From an uncultured Saprospiraceae bacterium (GTDB lineage: Bacteria; Bacteroidota; Bacteroidia; Chitinophagales; Saprospiraceae), in the NCBI GenBank assembly GCA_938041445.1, contig CALISO010000051.1, forward strand, positions 1 through 64,000: 64,000 bases of DNA, in the 5' to 3' direction. Under the pieces are notes generated by a model that saw only the letters and a list, made by a program, of their open reading frames with translations, ran no database searches and had not been told where the DNA came from. A program made the position numbers and the translations under genes. Positions 1 to 10,944 of the stretch are shown piece after piece (positions within the stretch are counted from its first letter, which is position 1; each line of letters opens with the position of its first letter).

Positions 1-315
1 ATAGTAAGGTGAATTATTGAACGTAATATACTGTAAATCAGGTGTATACAGAAGTGCTAAATGTTAATACAAAATGGTTGCACCAGTTATTATGGGCAGT
101 TGTAGGTAATAATAAACTATAATTACAAAAGGTCTATTAAACACAAATTAAAAACCTTGTTAATCTAAGATTTTATACAGAAATGTTAAAAAGTAGTCAC
201 TATTCAAAATAGTGTCAACCTAGGGATTTGGCTTAATTCTCTATAACGAATAATTGTATGCAGCGTCTCTACGACGAAGGAGTAGATATGCTGTCATACA
301 TAGTGTTAGTGACAG

Positions 316-1572
316 CTATTCTTTCTCTATTTGCTTTATTTTAAATGTTATCCAAATTTGATTTATAACTCCTTCAATTGATTGATTCTTCATGTCAAAT
401 TGCATTAAGTTAAACGATTTTTCAATTTTCTCTGTCACAGGATAACCGCTACCGACTGATCTTGTAAATTCTGTAACTTTTCCTTCCTTGTTTAAATTTA
501 CTCTATATACTTCTGTTATAATTAAATCTTGAGGTTTGTTGTTGTAAATATCTGGTGTTAAGTTAATTGCTTTTAGTACGTCTTCAAGATTCATTAATTC
601 GGGATAGACACCTGGAATAAATTTTTCATTATTTTCCAATCTTCTTTCGCTTGGCTTAATTGAAATTGATTTTGAAATGACTGGATTATCATACATAGGG
701 AAGTTTCGTTCAGCTTTTTCCATAATACCATTTCGCATATGAATTATTTCTTTAATTTTTCCATTCGGATAATACCAATAAGTTGGACCTTCTGTCTTCC
801 CATTTATATAGTTTGACTCACAATGTATTTGGCCTTCTTTAAATAAGGTTTCTTTTCCATTCCGTGTACCGTTTTGTATTTCGCAGGTTGATGCTAGTGA
901 TTTGTCTAAGTTATAATTGTAAAGTATGCCGTTTCCATTCTTTATTGAATAATTTCCTTCTTCATTAATTTGATTAATAAATTTCGTTTTATCATTTGTG
1001 TATTCTGTTTCTAATGCCAAAGAACCATTCATGTGATATACTTTACTAATTCCAGTTGGTTTACCTAGATGATTGTAATTTATTTCTTGGTGCAAATTTC
1101 CGTTTGAGTACCATCGCTTTAGTTTTCCAACAACTTTTAGTTCTTGGTTTACTGTAGATTGGCATATCAAGTTTCCATCTTTATCATATTCAAACGAGAT
1201 TAATAGATTTTTAGATTCTTTTATTTCTTGTTTTATCTCGCCATTTTCAAACCAAACAGTTTGAAATTTGTATCTCTTGCCATTTTTATATTCACCATAT
1301 AATCTATTATTTCCTGACTCGAAATATTCCTTTCGATATCCATGCAATTGATTTCTTTTTTGTGTCCATTTCCACTTCAATTTACCATTGTCATGGTATG
1401 TTTTATGTACCTCTAATATTTCTCCTTGATATTCTATAGTATCCATATTTTGACTCAGACCATTTTGCAGGATTAATGCTAATATGATAATTATAAGTTG
1501 TTTCAATTTTCTAGTTGTCACTAACAAGGTTATATCCGCACCTAATCTCCTAGAGTTACACATACATCTCAT
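316..1572 (-). CDS. MORN-like/YwqK-family repeat protein (toxin-antitoxin YwqK-type annotation)
   Basis: Repeated 'YxxGxxxxExxYxNGxxxG' units (YHDNGKLKWKWTQKRNQLHGYRKEYFESGNNRLYGEYKNGKRY...; WYSNGNLHQEINYNHLGK). The real start is probably the internal TTG near 1506 (LKQLIIIILALILQNGLSQ signal peptide). Confidence 0.75.
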   Translation of the reverse strand: MRCMCNSRRLGADITLLVTTRKLKQLIIIILALILQNGLSQNMDTIEYQGEILEVHKTYHDNGKLKWKWTQKRNQLHGYRKEYFESGNNRLYGEYKNGKRYKFQTVWFENGEIKQEIKESKNLLISFEYDKDGNLICQSTVNQELKVVGKLKRWYSNGNLHQEINYNHLGKPTGISKVYHMNGSLALETEYTNDKTKFINQINEEGNYSIKNGNGILYNYNLDKSLASTCEIQNGTRNGKETLFKEGQIHCESNYINGKTEGPTYWYYPNGKIKEIIHMRNGIMEKAERNFPMYDNPVISKSISIKPSERRLENNEKFIPGVYPELMNLEDVLKAINLTPDIYNNKPQDLIITEVYRVNLNKEGKVTEFTRSVGSGYPVTEKIEKSFNLMQFDMKNQSIEGVINQIWITFKIKQIEKE

Positions 1573-1705
1573 ATATGACTATCTCAATTTATAGCTTTTT
1601 CTGGCAGTTACACCAAAATTGACAATTCGAATCAACTTGTGGGATCGTTCTGACTCCTTCCCAACAAACCATTACTCTATAAACCGTCAAATCAAAACAA
1701 AAAAC

Positions 1706-2209
1706 CTACCCCTGCTCAAAATACCGTCGATATATGCGCTTTCTAGGATAAAAGCTCAACATAAGTGGCAAATAGATCAGGAAATCCAACCACTTCCTTC
1801 CAGACGAAAACGTGATATCATCTACAATGATAGAGTTGTGATCATCTACCTTCTCCACGATGTGTCGGTGTTTCCATTCTTTGAGTGGGAATGGAAGTAC
1901 TCTGCCTTCGTCGATAAAGTATGCTTGAGTGTGATCTGAACCGTGGTCAGTAATATCACTAATCCAGCTTGCTTTGATTGGACTGATGAACTTCAGCTCT
2001 ACGATATCACCAGTCTCTGATCCAGTAAACTGGACAACTTCCATCTTAGCACCTATGGGCTTAAGAGCTTCGAAAAGGTCTAGGTCAAATCGCTTCATCA
2101 CGTCAGTGTAGTAACCGTTGACTAGAGTTTTTAATACGAAGTTCATAGGTGTCAGATTTTGGTAGCTGTGAGTTATATAGAATAACATCATTCTCTCCAC
2201 CAAGTTCAT
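1706..2209 (-). CDS. SRPBCC/START-like hypothetical protein
   Basis: Compact 167-aa ORF in series with upstream genes; 'FTGSETGDIVELKFISPIKASWISDITDHG' resembles ligand-binding SRPBCC proteins. Family call is by impression. Confidence 0.5.
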   Translation of the reverse strand: MNLVERMMLFYITHSYQNLTPMNFVLKTLVNGYYTDVMKRFDLDLFEALKPIGAKMEVVQFTGSETGDIVELKFISPIKASWISDITDHGSDHTQAYFIDEGRVLPFPLKEWKHRHIVEKVDDHNSIIVDDITFSSGRKWLDFLIYLPLMLSFYPRKRIYRRYFEQG

Positions 2210-2223
2210 TTACGTTGTAGTTG

Positions 2224-2712
2224 TCAGACCTCAGATTTAGGCTTGAGCAATCCACCTATGTAGGATAATAATACTGATGCTGCTAGTAGGTAGAGACCAG
2301 CATGTGGTCGAGTCACTAGGTAGTCCGTCTTGTAGGCAAGTAGTAGCAGGATGGAGATCAAGAATACATCTACAAATGCCAATCTTGCTAAAAACTGCAT
2401 AAACCGCTCAACGCTGATATTCTGAATCCTGCTACCAAAGAACCCATACAGATATTTCAGTAATGGACCAACAAAGACAAAGAGTACAAGCAGTATAGAC
2501 ACAGTCCTATTCCCAGAATTGTACAAGTCTTTGATCGAACCGATATAGTCAAAGTACTCCCAATCAGATGTATGCTCATATGTGGTGATAATCAGATCCA
2601 CACTGACCTCTACCCTGGAGCTAAACAAGTCATACAATGATAGTGGGACCACTAGACACCAGAGCACAAATGCTAATAATTGTATTCCTAGATAGAGATA
2701 ATTACGTGACAT
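2224..2712 (-). CDS. Hypothetical integral membrane protein
   Basis: Several hydrophobic segments; start overlaps the 3' end of the SulP gene by 11 nt. Confidence 0.55.
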   Translation of the reverse strand: MSRNYLYLGIQLLAFVLWCLVVPLSLYDLFSSRVEVSVDLIITTYEHTSDWEYFDYIGSIKDLYNSGNRTVSILLVLFVFVGPLLKYLYGFFGSRIQNISVERFMQFLARLAFVDVFLISILLLLAYKTDYLVTRPHAGLYLLAASVLLSYIGGLLKPKSEV

Positions 2713-4393
2713 TGTTATCAGATTGATATTGAAGAATCGCCTTATGCACTGAGATATGGATATATTCTTGACCTATTGCATTGGTGATACCAGACTTTGA
2801 CAATTGATGTCTGAATCTTGCCATCCCACCACAGATATGGAGTTGGATCTGATTTTCCTTGAGATATTCTAGGATATCAAAAAGTGTATCTATCCCGCTA
2901 CTATCAATTTGGAAGATACTCTTGGCATCAAGAAATACATCTGTGATTCCTCGATTGTTGCTATCTACTAACCGTCGTAGTTCTTCATCGAAGAATTCAT
3001 TATTACCAAAAAACAACTGATCCTCTAATCTGATAATCAACGTACCATCTAATTCTTCTAAGTCGCTCAAGACACTTATATTCCTAAAGTTAGTTGTACC
3101 TGGCACTCTTCCTAAAGTGGAAATTTGAGGTTTACTACTTTGTTGTAAGACAAGTATCAATGAAAGTACAACACCGATTAATATTCCATATTGGATACCG
3201 AGGAGTAACGCAGCAATAAACGTAGCCAACATCACCAAAAAGTCTCTACGATGCGTATCGAATAAGTGCCTGAATGTCTTGATATCAAATAACTTCATCA
3301 CTGAGATAATGATGATGGCAGCAAGTGTAGGCTGGGGCAAATGATAGACAAGTGGTGTCAAAAACAATAGGGTTACCAATACAATAGCGGCAGCGATGAT
3401 TCCTGTCAATTGACTGACTGCACCTGCATCCTTGACAATTGCTGATCTGCTGAAGCTTCCTGATGTCGGGAATGTACTTGTAAATGCTCCACCAATCTTT
3501 GATAGACCTAGAGCGATAAACTCTTGATTTGGCTTGACTTGATGCGTCTTATCCTCTAGGGCCTTCCCCATACTAAGGCATTCAACAAGATTGACAACTG
3601 TAAGCGTCAATATCGTTGGCAATAATCCTAAGAATGACACCCTATTAATTGTAGGAATGGTAATACTTGGGAAGCCTTTGTCTACAGCACCAAGAACGTT
3701 GACACCGAATTCATCAAGTGCTAAATACTTAGTAACAATGATGGAGATCACTACGGTAATAAATGCTCTTGGCAGTCGCTTATTGAGCTTCTTGAGTATC
3801 CACATTATGATGACTGAACCCAAAAAGATTGCTGTAGCTATCCAATTCACTTCATTGATATGCTTCCCTATGGCAATGAGATTGTGCAAGATAGATGGTG
3901 GCCTTTCAATGTTCAACCCAAAGACACTCTTGAGTTGACTGACGATAATAATCAGGGATGCCGCTGCTATAAATCCCTTAACTACAGGATTAGCAATAAA
4001 GTTGACCAGTGAACCAAACTTGAAGACCCCTAGTAACAACTGAAGTACACCAACATAAAATCCGCATGTGATGACTAGTTGGATATACTCGGTGGAAAAT
4101 GGCTCAGCTAGTGTACTGACGCCTTGTAAGACTAGGATACTAGAGATAGCCACTGGACCTACTTCTAAGAATCTAGATGTCCCAAATATTGCATAAAGCA
4201 CAATCGGCAATAACGCTGCATATAGCCCATAGACTGCGGGCATACCAGCAAGTATAGCATAGGCTAAACCTTGTGGAATAAGTAAGACTGCAACACTCAA
4301 TCCAGCATTAGCATCTTTCCCAAAATCTGAGAAACTGTATGACCCTAATTGATCAAATAATGGTGAGATGATACGTTTACTCTGAGTCTTCAT
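2702..4393 (-). CDS. SulP family inorganic anion transporter with C-terminal STAS domain
   Basis: 'DANAGLSVAVLLIPQGLAYAILAGMPAVYGLYAALLP' SulP signature; 'FLDAKSIFQIDSSGIDTLFDIL' STAS motif. Confidence 0.95.
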   Translation of the reverse strand: MKTQSKRIISPLFDQLGSYSFSDFGKDANAGLSVAVLLIPQGLAYAILAGMPAVYGLYAALLPIVLYAIFGTSRFLEVGPVAISSILVLQGVSTLAEPFSTEYIQLVITCGFYVGVLQLLLGVFKFGSLVNFIANPVVKGFIAAASLIIIVSQLKSVFGLNIERPPSILHNLIAIGKHINEVNWIATAIFLGSVIIMWILKKLNKRLPRAFITVVISIIVTKYLALDEFGVNVLGAVDKGFPSITIPTINRVSFLGLLPTILTLTVVNLVECLSMGKALEDKTHQVKPNQEFIALGLSKIGGAFTSTFPTSGSFSRSAIVKDAGAVSQLTGIIAAAIVLVTLLFLTPLVYHLPQPTLAAIIIISVMKLFDIKTFRHLFDTHRRDFLVMLATFIAALLLGIQYGILIGVVLSLILVLQQSSKPQISTLGRVPGTTNFRNISVLSDLEELDGTLIIRLEDQLFFGNNEFFDEELRRLVDSNNRGITDVFLDAKSIFQIDSSGIDTLFDILEYLKENQIQLHICGGMARFRHQLSKSGITNAIGQEYIHISVHKAILQYQSDNNVT

Positions 4394-4407
4394 TCCTAAG
4401 AGGATAC

Positions 4408-5544
4408 TTATTTTTTACTCCCTTGATAGAGTTCGTACTTCATAAATTTGACAGGGATCGGACCATTAAATAGCTCGATACGTTGACTGGTAGATAATCC
4501 AACAAACTTAAGAGCATCCATATGTCCAGACAATATCCAAGCTGTGCTTCCTACAAACTTATGCTTCAGTCGAGTGCCGATATCTTGATAAAATCCAAGT
4601 ATATCATCTACCTCCAACTTATCATCGTATGGCGGGTTGATGACGATAAGCAACTGCCCTTCTCCCTCTGATCTAAGGAAGTCCTTTCGCTTAAATATGA
4701 TATTGTCAAGACCAAATGGCTCAAATGGCTCAAAATTTTGCTCTGTCTTACGAATGCTACTCATCTGCTTATCACGGCATATGATTTTACCTCCCCAGTC
4801 ATCGACAATTTCTGCATTTGCATCAGCGACTACCTTATCCCATATCTCAGGTTTGAAGTGTGACCATTGTTTAAAGCAGAAGTAATCTCTAAAATATCCA
4901 GCTGGAATATTTCGCTTGACCATATACGCTTCGAGGCCAAGGGTTCCACTTCCACACATTGGATCAAGGAGATCCTGCTCACCAGTATAACCAACCATCT
5001 TGAGCATACCAGCCGCAAGTACTTCACTCAATGGAGCTTCGATCTGGTGGATCTTATAATTACGCTTATGCAAAGATTCACCACTACTATCAAGAGAGAC
5101 GATACACTGCATCCGATTGATAAAGATGCTGACTTTGATATCTGGCTGGATTCTGTTGACATTGGGTCTCTTATGAAACTTCCTTCTGAATCGATCAACA
5201 ATAGCGTCCTTAGTTTTGAGAGCTACATATTGACTATGGGTAAATTTATCAGATGTCACTACTGAATCCACGGAGAACGTTTGATTGACATTGAAGTAAT
5301 CTTCCCATGGAATACTGTACACAAGGTCGTATAGTGCATCCTCATCTTTGACAGCACCCGTCTTGATATTGACTAAGATTCTGAGAGCGGTCCGTAGCAA
5401 GTAATTTGCTTTGTAAAGTACTTCAGTATTCCCATTGAAGAGGACTCCCCTTCTGACCTTTGTGATATCTTCTGCACCGATTCGATAGAGTTCTTTTTCA
5501 AGATAGTCTTCGAGGCCTGCGTATGTCTTAGCTACTAATTTCAT
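4408..5544 (-). CDS. THUMP-domain class I SAM-dependent RNA methyltransferase (RlmL-like)
   Basis: N-terminal THUMP region; 'LLDPMCGSGTLGLEAY' SAM motif and 'NPPYDDKL' catalytic motif. Confidence 0.92.
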   Translation of the reverse strand: MKLVAKTYAGLEDYLEKELYRIGAEDITKVRRGVLFNGNTEVLYKANYLLRTALRILVNIKTGAVKDEDALYDLVYSIPWEDYFNVNQTFSVDSVVTSDKFTHSQYVALKTKDAIVDRFRRKFHKRPNVNRIQPDIKVSIFINRMQCIVSLDSSGESLHKRNYKIHQIEAPLSEVLAAGMLKMVGYTGEQDLLDPMCGSGTLGLEAYMVKRNIPAGYFRDYFCFKQWSHFKPEIWDKVVADANAEIVDDWGGKIICRDKQMSSIRKTEQNFEPFEPFGLDNIIFKRKDFLRSEGEGQLLIVINPPYDDKLEVDDILGFYQDIGTRLKHKFVGSTAWILSGHMDALKFVGLSTSQRIELFNGPIPVKFMKYELYQGSKK

Positions 5545-5548
5545 TGTT

Positions 5549-7174
5549 CTATGTCTGGATTACACCAGGATTAAATTTTGGGATTGGAGCCTTGGCAGAC
5601 ATCTTTAATGCTTCTGATAGTACTTGTCTAGTCTCTCGAGGATCAATGATCGCATCTACCCACAATCTTGCTGCCGCATAGTATGGAGTTGTCTGAGAAT
5701 CATACCTATCCTTGATAGAATCGACAAGTTTGATCTCATCGGCTTCACTATATTCTTCTCCTTTTTTCTTAGCACTACTGATTTGGATTTGGGCTAGGAC
5801 CTTGGCAGCCTGAGCTCCACCCATCACTGCAATCTTAGCTGTAGGCCAAGCAACGATCAATCTAGGATCATATGCCTTACCACACATGGCATAGTTACCT
5901 GCTCCATATGAGTTACCCATCACGACGCTGAATTTTGGTACTGTGCTATTTGCAACAGCATTAACCATCTTAGCACCATCCTTAATGATACCACCATGTT
6001 CTGATCGAGTACCGACCATAAAGCCAGTCACATCATGAAAGAAGACTAGAGGTACTTTCTTCTGATTGCAATTGAGTATAAATCGTGTTGCCTTATCTGC
6101 TGAATCACTGTAGATAACCCCACCTATCTGCATCTCTCTACTACTAGTCTTGATCACTTCACGATTATTCATCACGATCCCAACAGGCCACCCATCAATA
6201 CGTGCATAGGCGCAGTGAATCGTTCGACCATAGTCCTCTTTATAGAATGTCAACGAACCTTCATCTACGATGCACTCTAGCAGCTGAGCAGTATTATATG
6301 GTACTGTTCTCTTCTCTGGAATGTAGCCAAGGATGTCCTGGGGATTGATTGCAGGCTTTTTACTCTTCTTTCTGATATATTGATCAGGATCCGTAATGGA
6401 TAACTTATCCATAATATCTCTAATCTTATCCAAGCATGCTTCATCATTTTCTAGTTGATAATCTGTCACACCAGATATCTCACTATGTGTCTTAGCACCT
6501 CCAAGGGTTTCATTATCAACATCTTCGCCGATTGCTGCCTTCACTAAATATGGCCCTGCCAAATAGATACTGCCTGTACCTTTTACAATCAATGCCTCAT
6601 CAGACATGATTGGAAGATATGCTCCTCCAGCTACACAGCTACCCATGACAGCAGCAATCTGTGAGATACCCATACTAGACATCACGGCATTATTCCGAAA
6701 GATGCGACCGAAGTGCTCCTTATCTGGAAATATTTCATCTTGCATAGGGAGATAAACACCTGCACTATCTACGAGATAGATGATAGGCAATCTATTTTCA
6801 ATTGAGATTTCTTGGGCTCTGAGATTCTTCTTACCTGTAATGGGAAACCAAGCACCTGCCTTTACAGTGGCATCATTAGCAACGACAATACACTGCACAT
6901 CACTTACGTACCCAATCACAACAACAACACCACCAGCTGGACATCCTCCATGCTCTTCATACATCTCATATCCTGCTAAATGTCCAATCTCCAATTGCGG
7001 AGTATCATCGTCTAGAAGAAAGTTAATACGTTCTCTGGCGGTTAGTTTGCCTTTAGCATGTTGTTTATCGATTTTCTTCTGTCCACCACCCTTTGAAATT
7101 CGATCTTTTATCCGAGTTAACTTGGACAATTGGAGGCTTATCTCATCCTTGTTCTTTTCAAATGTAATATCCAT
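5549..7174 (-). CDS. Acyl-CoA carboxylase subunit beta (biotin-dependent carboxyltransferase)
   Basis: 'GKLTARERINFLLDD', 'VDSAGVYLPMQDEIFPDKEHFGRIFRN', 'NSYGAGNYAMCGKAYDPR', 'MGGAQAAKVL'. Confidence 0.95.
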   Translation of the reverse strand: MDITFEKNKDEISLQLSKLTRIKDRISKGGGQKKIDKQHAKGKLTARERINFLLDDDTPQLEIGHLAGYEMYEEHGGCPAGGVVVVIGYVSDVQCIVVANDATVKAGAWFPITGKKNLRAQEISIENRLPIIYLVDSAGVYLPMQDEIFPDKEHFGRIFRNNAVMSSMGISQIAAVMGSCVAGGAYLPIMSDEALIVKGTGSIYLAGPYLVKAAIGEDVDNETLGGAKTHSEISGVTDYQLENDEACLDKIRDIMDKLSITDPDQYIRKKSKKPAINPQDILGYIPEKRTVPYNTAQLLECIVDEGSLTFYKEDYGRTIHCAYARIDGWPVGIVMNNREVIKTSSREMQIGGVIYSDSADKATRFILNCNQKKVPLVFFHDVTGFMVGTRSEHGGIIKDGAKMVNAVANSTVPKFSVVMGNSYGAGNYAMCGKAYDPRLIVAWPTAKIAVMGGAQAAKVLAQIQISSAKKKGEEYSEADEIKLVDSIKDRYDSQTTPYYAAARLWVDAIIDPRETRQVLSEALKMSAKAPIPKFNPGVIQT

Positions 7175-7332
7175 AATGAGTCGTAATGTCTATTTGGTTA
7201 GCAAGGTACGTTGATTTTTTATTGGTGACAGTATGATATACCGTTTGATGCTATTGGAGTGAGTCAACTTGTATACATTTGCGACCCGTTAGACAATCAT
7301 AAATCATTTTTAGTTAATTCATCCCAGCAATT

Positions 7333-8523
7333 ATGCCGACAACTTCAAATCGTGGAATGCAAATAGGTGCATCTCCAATCAGGAGCCTTCTACCCTATGC
7401 ACGACAGGCTAAGAATGATGGGGTACATATCTATCATCTCAACATTGGTCAGCCAGATATCGAAACACCATTAGCCGCAAGGCGATACCTAGCTGCCGAC
7501 GATGAACCTATCATCGGTTATGGACCTTCAGAAGGTCTTCCAGAGTTGAGAACTGCGATTGCAGACTATTATCAAAAGTTTGATGGTGGATTGACATCTG
7601 AGGATGTACTAGTCACAACAGGTGCTTCTGAAGCGATTCTATTTACAATGATGAGCTGCCTAGATCATGGAAGCCAAGTGATCATCCCCGAACCTTTCTA
7701 TGCCAACTATATTGGGTTCTCAGCAATGAGTGGAGTGGATATCGTACCCATTACGAGTACAATAGATACGCAATTCACACTGCCAACCATTGAAGAATTT
7801 GAGCAAATCATTACTGACAAGACAAAAGCAATCTTTCTCTGCAACCCTGGTAATCCAACGGGGCAACTCTACGATAAAGCCCAGTTACAAGCATTATCCG
7901 ATCTAGTCAAAAAGTACGACCTATTTCTAATCGTAGATGAGGTGTATAAAGAATTTGTGTATGACGGAGAGTTTACATCAGTACTCTCGCTTCCGCAAAT
8001 AGAAGATCACGTGATAGTTATTGACTCTATATCAAAGGTGTTTTCTGCATGCGGTGCAAGAGTAGGTTGCTTGATTACTAAGAATGCAGCTGTCAAGTCG
8101 AGTGTGCTGAAATATGCCCAACTCCGGTTGTGTCCACCATTTCACGGTCAAAAATTGGCACTAGCTTGCTACGCTGGTACGGATCATTACATCCAATCAG
8201 CTATCCAAACATATCAAAAGCGAAGAGAAATTCTCTTTAATGCACTGAGCGAAATCGAAGGTGTAACATGCTACAAACCAAAGGCAGCATTCTATAATAT
8301 AGCCGCTCTACCAGTCGATGATGCTGAGGATTTTTGTCGATGGCTATTGACAGATTTTAGAGTGAATAAAAGCACATTAATGTTAGCTCCAGCGAATGGA
8401 TTTTACTTCAATAAGTCATTGGGCAAGTCAGAGGTACGCATCGCCTACATTCTGAATAAAGAAGATTTGACCATTGCTATTGACATCCTCAGTAAGGCAT
8501 TGATTGCTTATAAAGAAAAATAG
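7333..8523 (+). CDS. Pyridoxal-phosphate aminotransferase class I/II (aspartate aminotransferase-like)
   Basis: 'LNIGQPDIETP', 'CNPGNPTGQLYDK', 'SISKVFSACGARVGCL' PLP-lysine region. Confidence 0.92.
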   Translation: MPTTSNRGMQIGASPIRSLLPYARQAKNDGVHIYHLNIGQPDIETPLAARRYLAADDEPIIGYGPSEGLPELRTAIADYYQKFDGGLTSEDVLVTTGASEAILFTMMSCLDHGSQVIIPEPFYANYIGFSAMSGVDIVPITSTIDTQFTLPTIEEFEQIITDKTKAIFLCNPGNPTGQLYDKAQLQALSDLVKKYDLFLIVDEVYKEFVYDGEFTSVLSLPQIEDHVIVIDSISKVFSACGARVGCLITKNAAVKSSVLKYAQLRLCPPFHGQKLALACYAGTDHYIQSAIQTYQKRREILFNALSEIEGVTCYKPKAAFYNIAALPVDDAEDFCRWLLTDFRVNKSTLMLAPANGFYFNKSLGKSEVRIAYILNKEDLTIAIDILSKALIAYKEK

Positions 8524-8711
8524 ACATGAAAGTCGCTCTTTATCAATCTTGGTCTTTGGTATGAGATTTGGTGCTTTATGATGAGAAAGGATAGACAATA
8601 ACTTCCTTATTCACGTTACAGATGTACTGTTTTTATTATTTACCCGAGTTAAAACAAATCTCTTTGATACTCATAGGTAAATGTCATACATTGCAATAAG
8701 CACCCTAAACA

Positions 8712-9464
8712 TTGACAGCGATGAACTATCGTCAAAAAATTGAACATTTTGTAGAACTCACTCTTGATGTGCTCTACCCTAGTCGACTAGGACAAGTCAA
8801 GCCAACTAGCCATCAATACTGCCACCTAGAAAAGCCAATGTATGACTTGATGGTTGGAAATATTGCAGACTGCTGTCTCGACGCTGATATAGTTAGCAAG
8901 CAGTTTGTTGAAGCATTGCCAGAGATTCATAAGAAGTTAGACAAAGACATAGAGGCCTTATATGATGGAGACCCAGCAGCAGCAACAATCCTAGAGGTAG
9001 TCATCGCCTATCCAGGATTTCACGGCATAGCAAGTTACCGAATAGCGAATGTTCTTTATCAGCTAGAGGTCCCGCTTATCCCAAGAATTATTACGGAATA
9101 CTCACACTCTTACACAGGTATTGACATTCATCCTGGTGCTACAATCGGAGAATCGATCTGTATTGACCATGGTACTGGTGTCGTCATTGGTGAGACCTGT
9201 GTCATCGGTGACAATGTCAAGATCTATCAAGGCGTGACCCTCGGAGCACTCAGTATTCCCAAGGATAAGAGCAAAGCAAAAAGGCATCCTACTATAGAGG
9301 ACAATGTAGTGATCTATGCTCAAGCAACGATTCTAGGAGGCAACACAATTATCGGTGAGAATAGTATCATCGGCGGTAATGTCTGGATAACGAGTTCGGT
9401 ACCACCCAACTCCAAGGTAATCTACGATGGAACAACCTTATCCAAACAACTTGAAATTACGTAA
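8712..9464 (+). CDS. cysE: Serine O-acetyltransferase
   Basis: Left-handed beta-helix hexapeptide repeats '[45 protein letters not shown]'; followed by cysteine synthase. Confidence 0.93.
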   Translation: MTAMNYRQKIEHFVELTLDVLYPSRLGQVKPTSHQYCHLEKPMYDLMVGNIADCCLDADIVSKQFVEALPEIHKKLDKDIEALYDGDPAAATILEVVIAYPGFHGIASYRIANVLYQLEVPLIPRIITEYSHSYTGIDIHPGATIGESICIDHGTGVVIGETCVIGDNVKIYQGVTLGALSIPKDKSKAKRHPTIEDNVVIYAQATILGGNTIIGENSIIGGNVWITSSVPPNSKVIYDGTTLSKQLEIT

Positions 9465-9475
9465 ATACCAACTCA

Positions 9476-10357
9476 ATGGGGATCGATAAACTTATCGGCA
9501 ATACACCGCTTGTAGAAATCAAAAAACTCAATCCAAACCCAAATGTCAAGCTCTATGCGAAACTTGAGGGTAACAACCCAGGTGGAAGTGTAAAGGATCG
9601 AGCAGCTTACCAGATGATTTCGCATGCGATGTCAACTGGGCAATTAGCCAAAGGAGATACATTGATAGAGGCTACTAGTGGCAATACTGGTATTGCATTA
9701 GCAATGATTGCAGCGGCATTTGACATCAATATCAAACTTGTGATGCCAGAAGGTGCAACTCCTGAAAGAGTGAATACCATGAAAGCTTACGGTGCTGAAG
9801 TCATCCTCACTCCTAGGGCAAAAACGATAGAATATTCTAGAGAATACGCAGCTGAGCAATCTGCTAAACACGGATATATAATCTTGGACCAATTCAATAA
9901 TCCTCAGAATAAACAAGCACATATCTTGACCACGGGGCCAGAGATCTGGAAGGATACAGATGGTCAGATTACTCACTTTGTTTCTACAATGGGGACAACA
10001 GGTACAATCACTGGAACCTCTACTTACCTAAAGGAGAAAAACCAGAATATCAATATCATCGGTGTCCAACCTGAAGAAGGTACTCGTATCCCAGGAATCA
10101 GAAAATGGTCACCAGAATTTCTTCCAGGTATATATGAACCAGATCGAGTTGACGACATTAGATTTGTCAATAAATCAGATGCTACAGCATCAAGCAGAGA
10201 CCTTGCTTCTATAGAAGGCATCTTTGCTGGTGAGAGTACTGGCGGAGCATTCACAATCGCTAAGCGTATCGCCTCAGAGTTAGATTCTGGATTAATCGTC
10301 TTCATCGCTTGCGATCGTGGAGATCGCTATTTGAGTTCAGAACTATATGCAAAATAG
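9476..10357 (+). CDS. cysM: Cysteine synthase B
   Basis: 'IGNTPLVEIKKL', 'EGNNPGGSVKDRAA', 'EATSGNTGIALAM', 'GTTGTITGTSTYLKE'. Confidence 0.94.
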   Translation: MGIDKLIGNTPLVEIKKLNPNPNVKLYAKLEGNNPGGSVKDRAAYQMISHAMSTGQLAKGDTLIEATSGNTGIALAMIAAAFDINIKLVMPEGATPERVNTMKAYGAEVILTPRAKTIEYSREYAAEQSAKHGYIILDQFNNPQNKQAHILTTGPEIWKDTDGQITHFVSTMGTTGTITGTSTYLKEKNQNINIIGVQPEEGTRIPGIRKWSPEFLPGIYEPDRVDDIRFVNKSDATASSRDLASIEGIFAGESTGGAFTIAKRIASELDSGLIVFIACDRGDRYLSSELYAK

Positions 10358-10362
10358 AATAT

Positions 10363-10827
10363 ATGAACAAGATTAGGCTAGTCCAAGAATCAGACATTCC
10401 TGAACTAAAACACATACTGGATTCTATCAATCTCTTTCCATCAGAAATGTTAGATGAGATGATATCTGGTTATCTAAATAATCCAGAAAATGAAGACATC
10501 TGGTTTACTGAAATTGAAAACGACAGACCTATCTCTATCGGATACTGTGCTCCAGAAACGCTTGCAGAAGGCACTTATAACCTTTATGCCCTCGGAGTAA
10601 AAAGCGATACCCAATCTAAAGGGACAGGTACTCGGATGATAGCTTTTATCGAAGACCACTTGAAACTACATAACCATAGAATTCTCATTGTTGAGACCTC
10701 TAGTATTGACGATTTCAAGTCAAGCCGAGAGTTCTATGAAAATCTCGGATATCACAAAGAAGCCGTCATTAGAGACTTCTGGAGTAAAGGTGATGATAAA
10801 GTTATCTATTGGAAAAAATTAAAGTAA
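10363..10827 (+). CDS. GNAT family N-acetyltransferase
   Basis: 'LYALGVKSDTQSKGTGTRMIAFIEDHL' acetyl-CoA motif; ATG at 10363 preferred over the longer ORF starting at 10309. Confidence 0.85.
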   Translation: MNKIRLVQESDIPELKHILDSINLFPSEMLDEMISGYLNNPENEDIWFTEIENDRPISIGYCAPETLAEGTYNLYALGVKSDTQSKGTGTRMIAFIEDHLKLHNHRILIVETSSIDDFKSSREFYENLGYHKEAVIRDFWSKGDDKVIYWKKLK

Positions 10828-10944
10828 CATCACTCTACTTCAATTATCCAAAGCATTGAAATTAGGGTAACTCTCCACTACTCCTACAAGCTGTATCACC
10901 ACTTTTTCTTGACTTCTATTATCTTAGATTCTAAATTACATAGA

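Noticed and set aside
1619-1939. 106-aa plus-strand ORF
   Set aside because: Lies antisense to the better-supported minus-strand 1706-2209 gene; composition looks like a shadow ORF.
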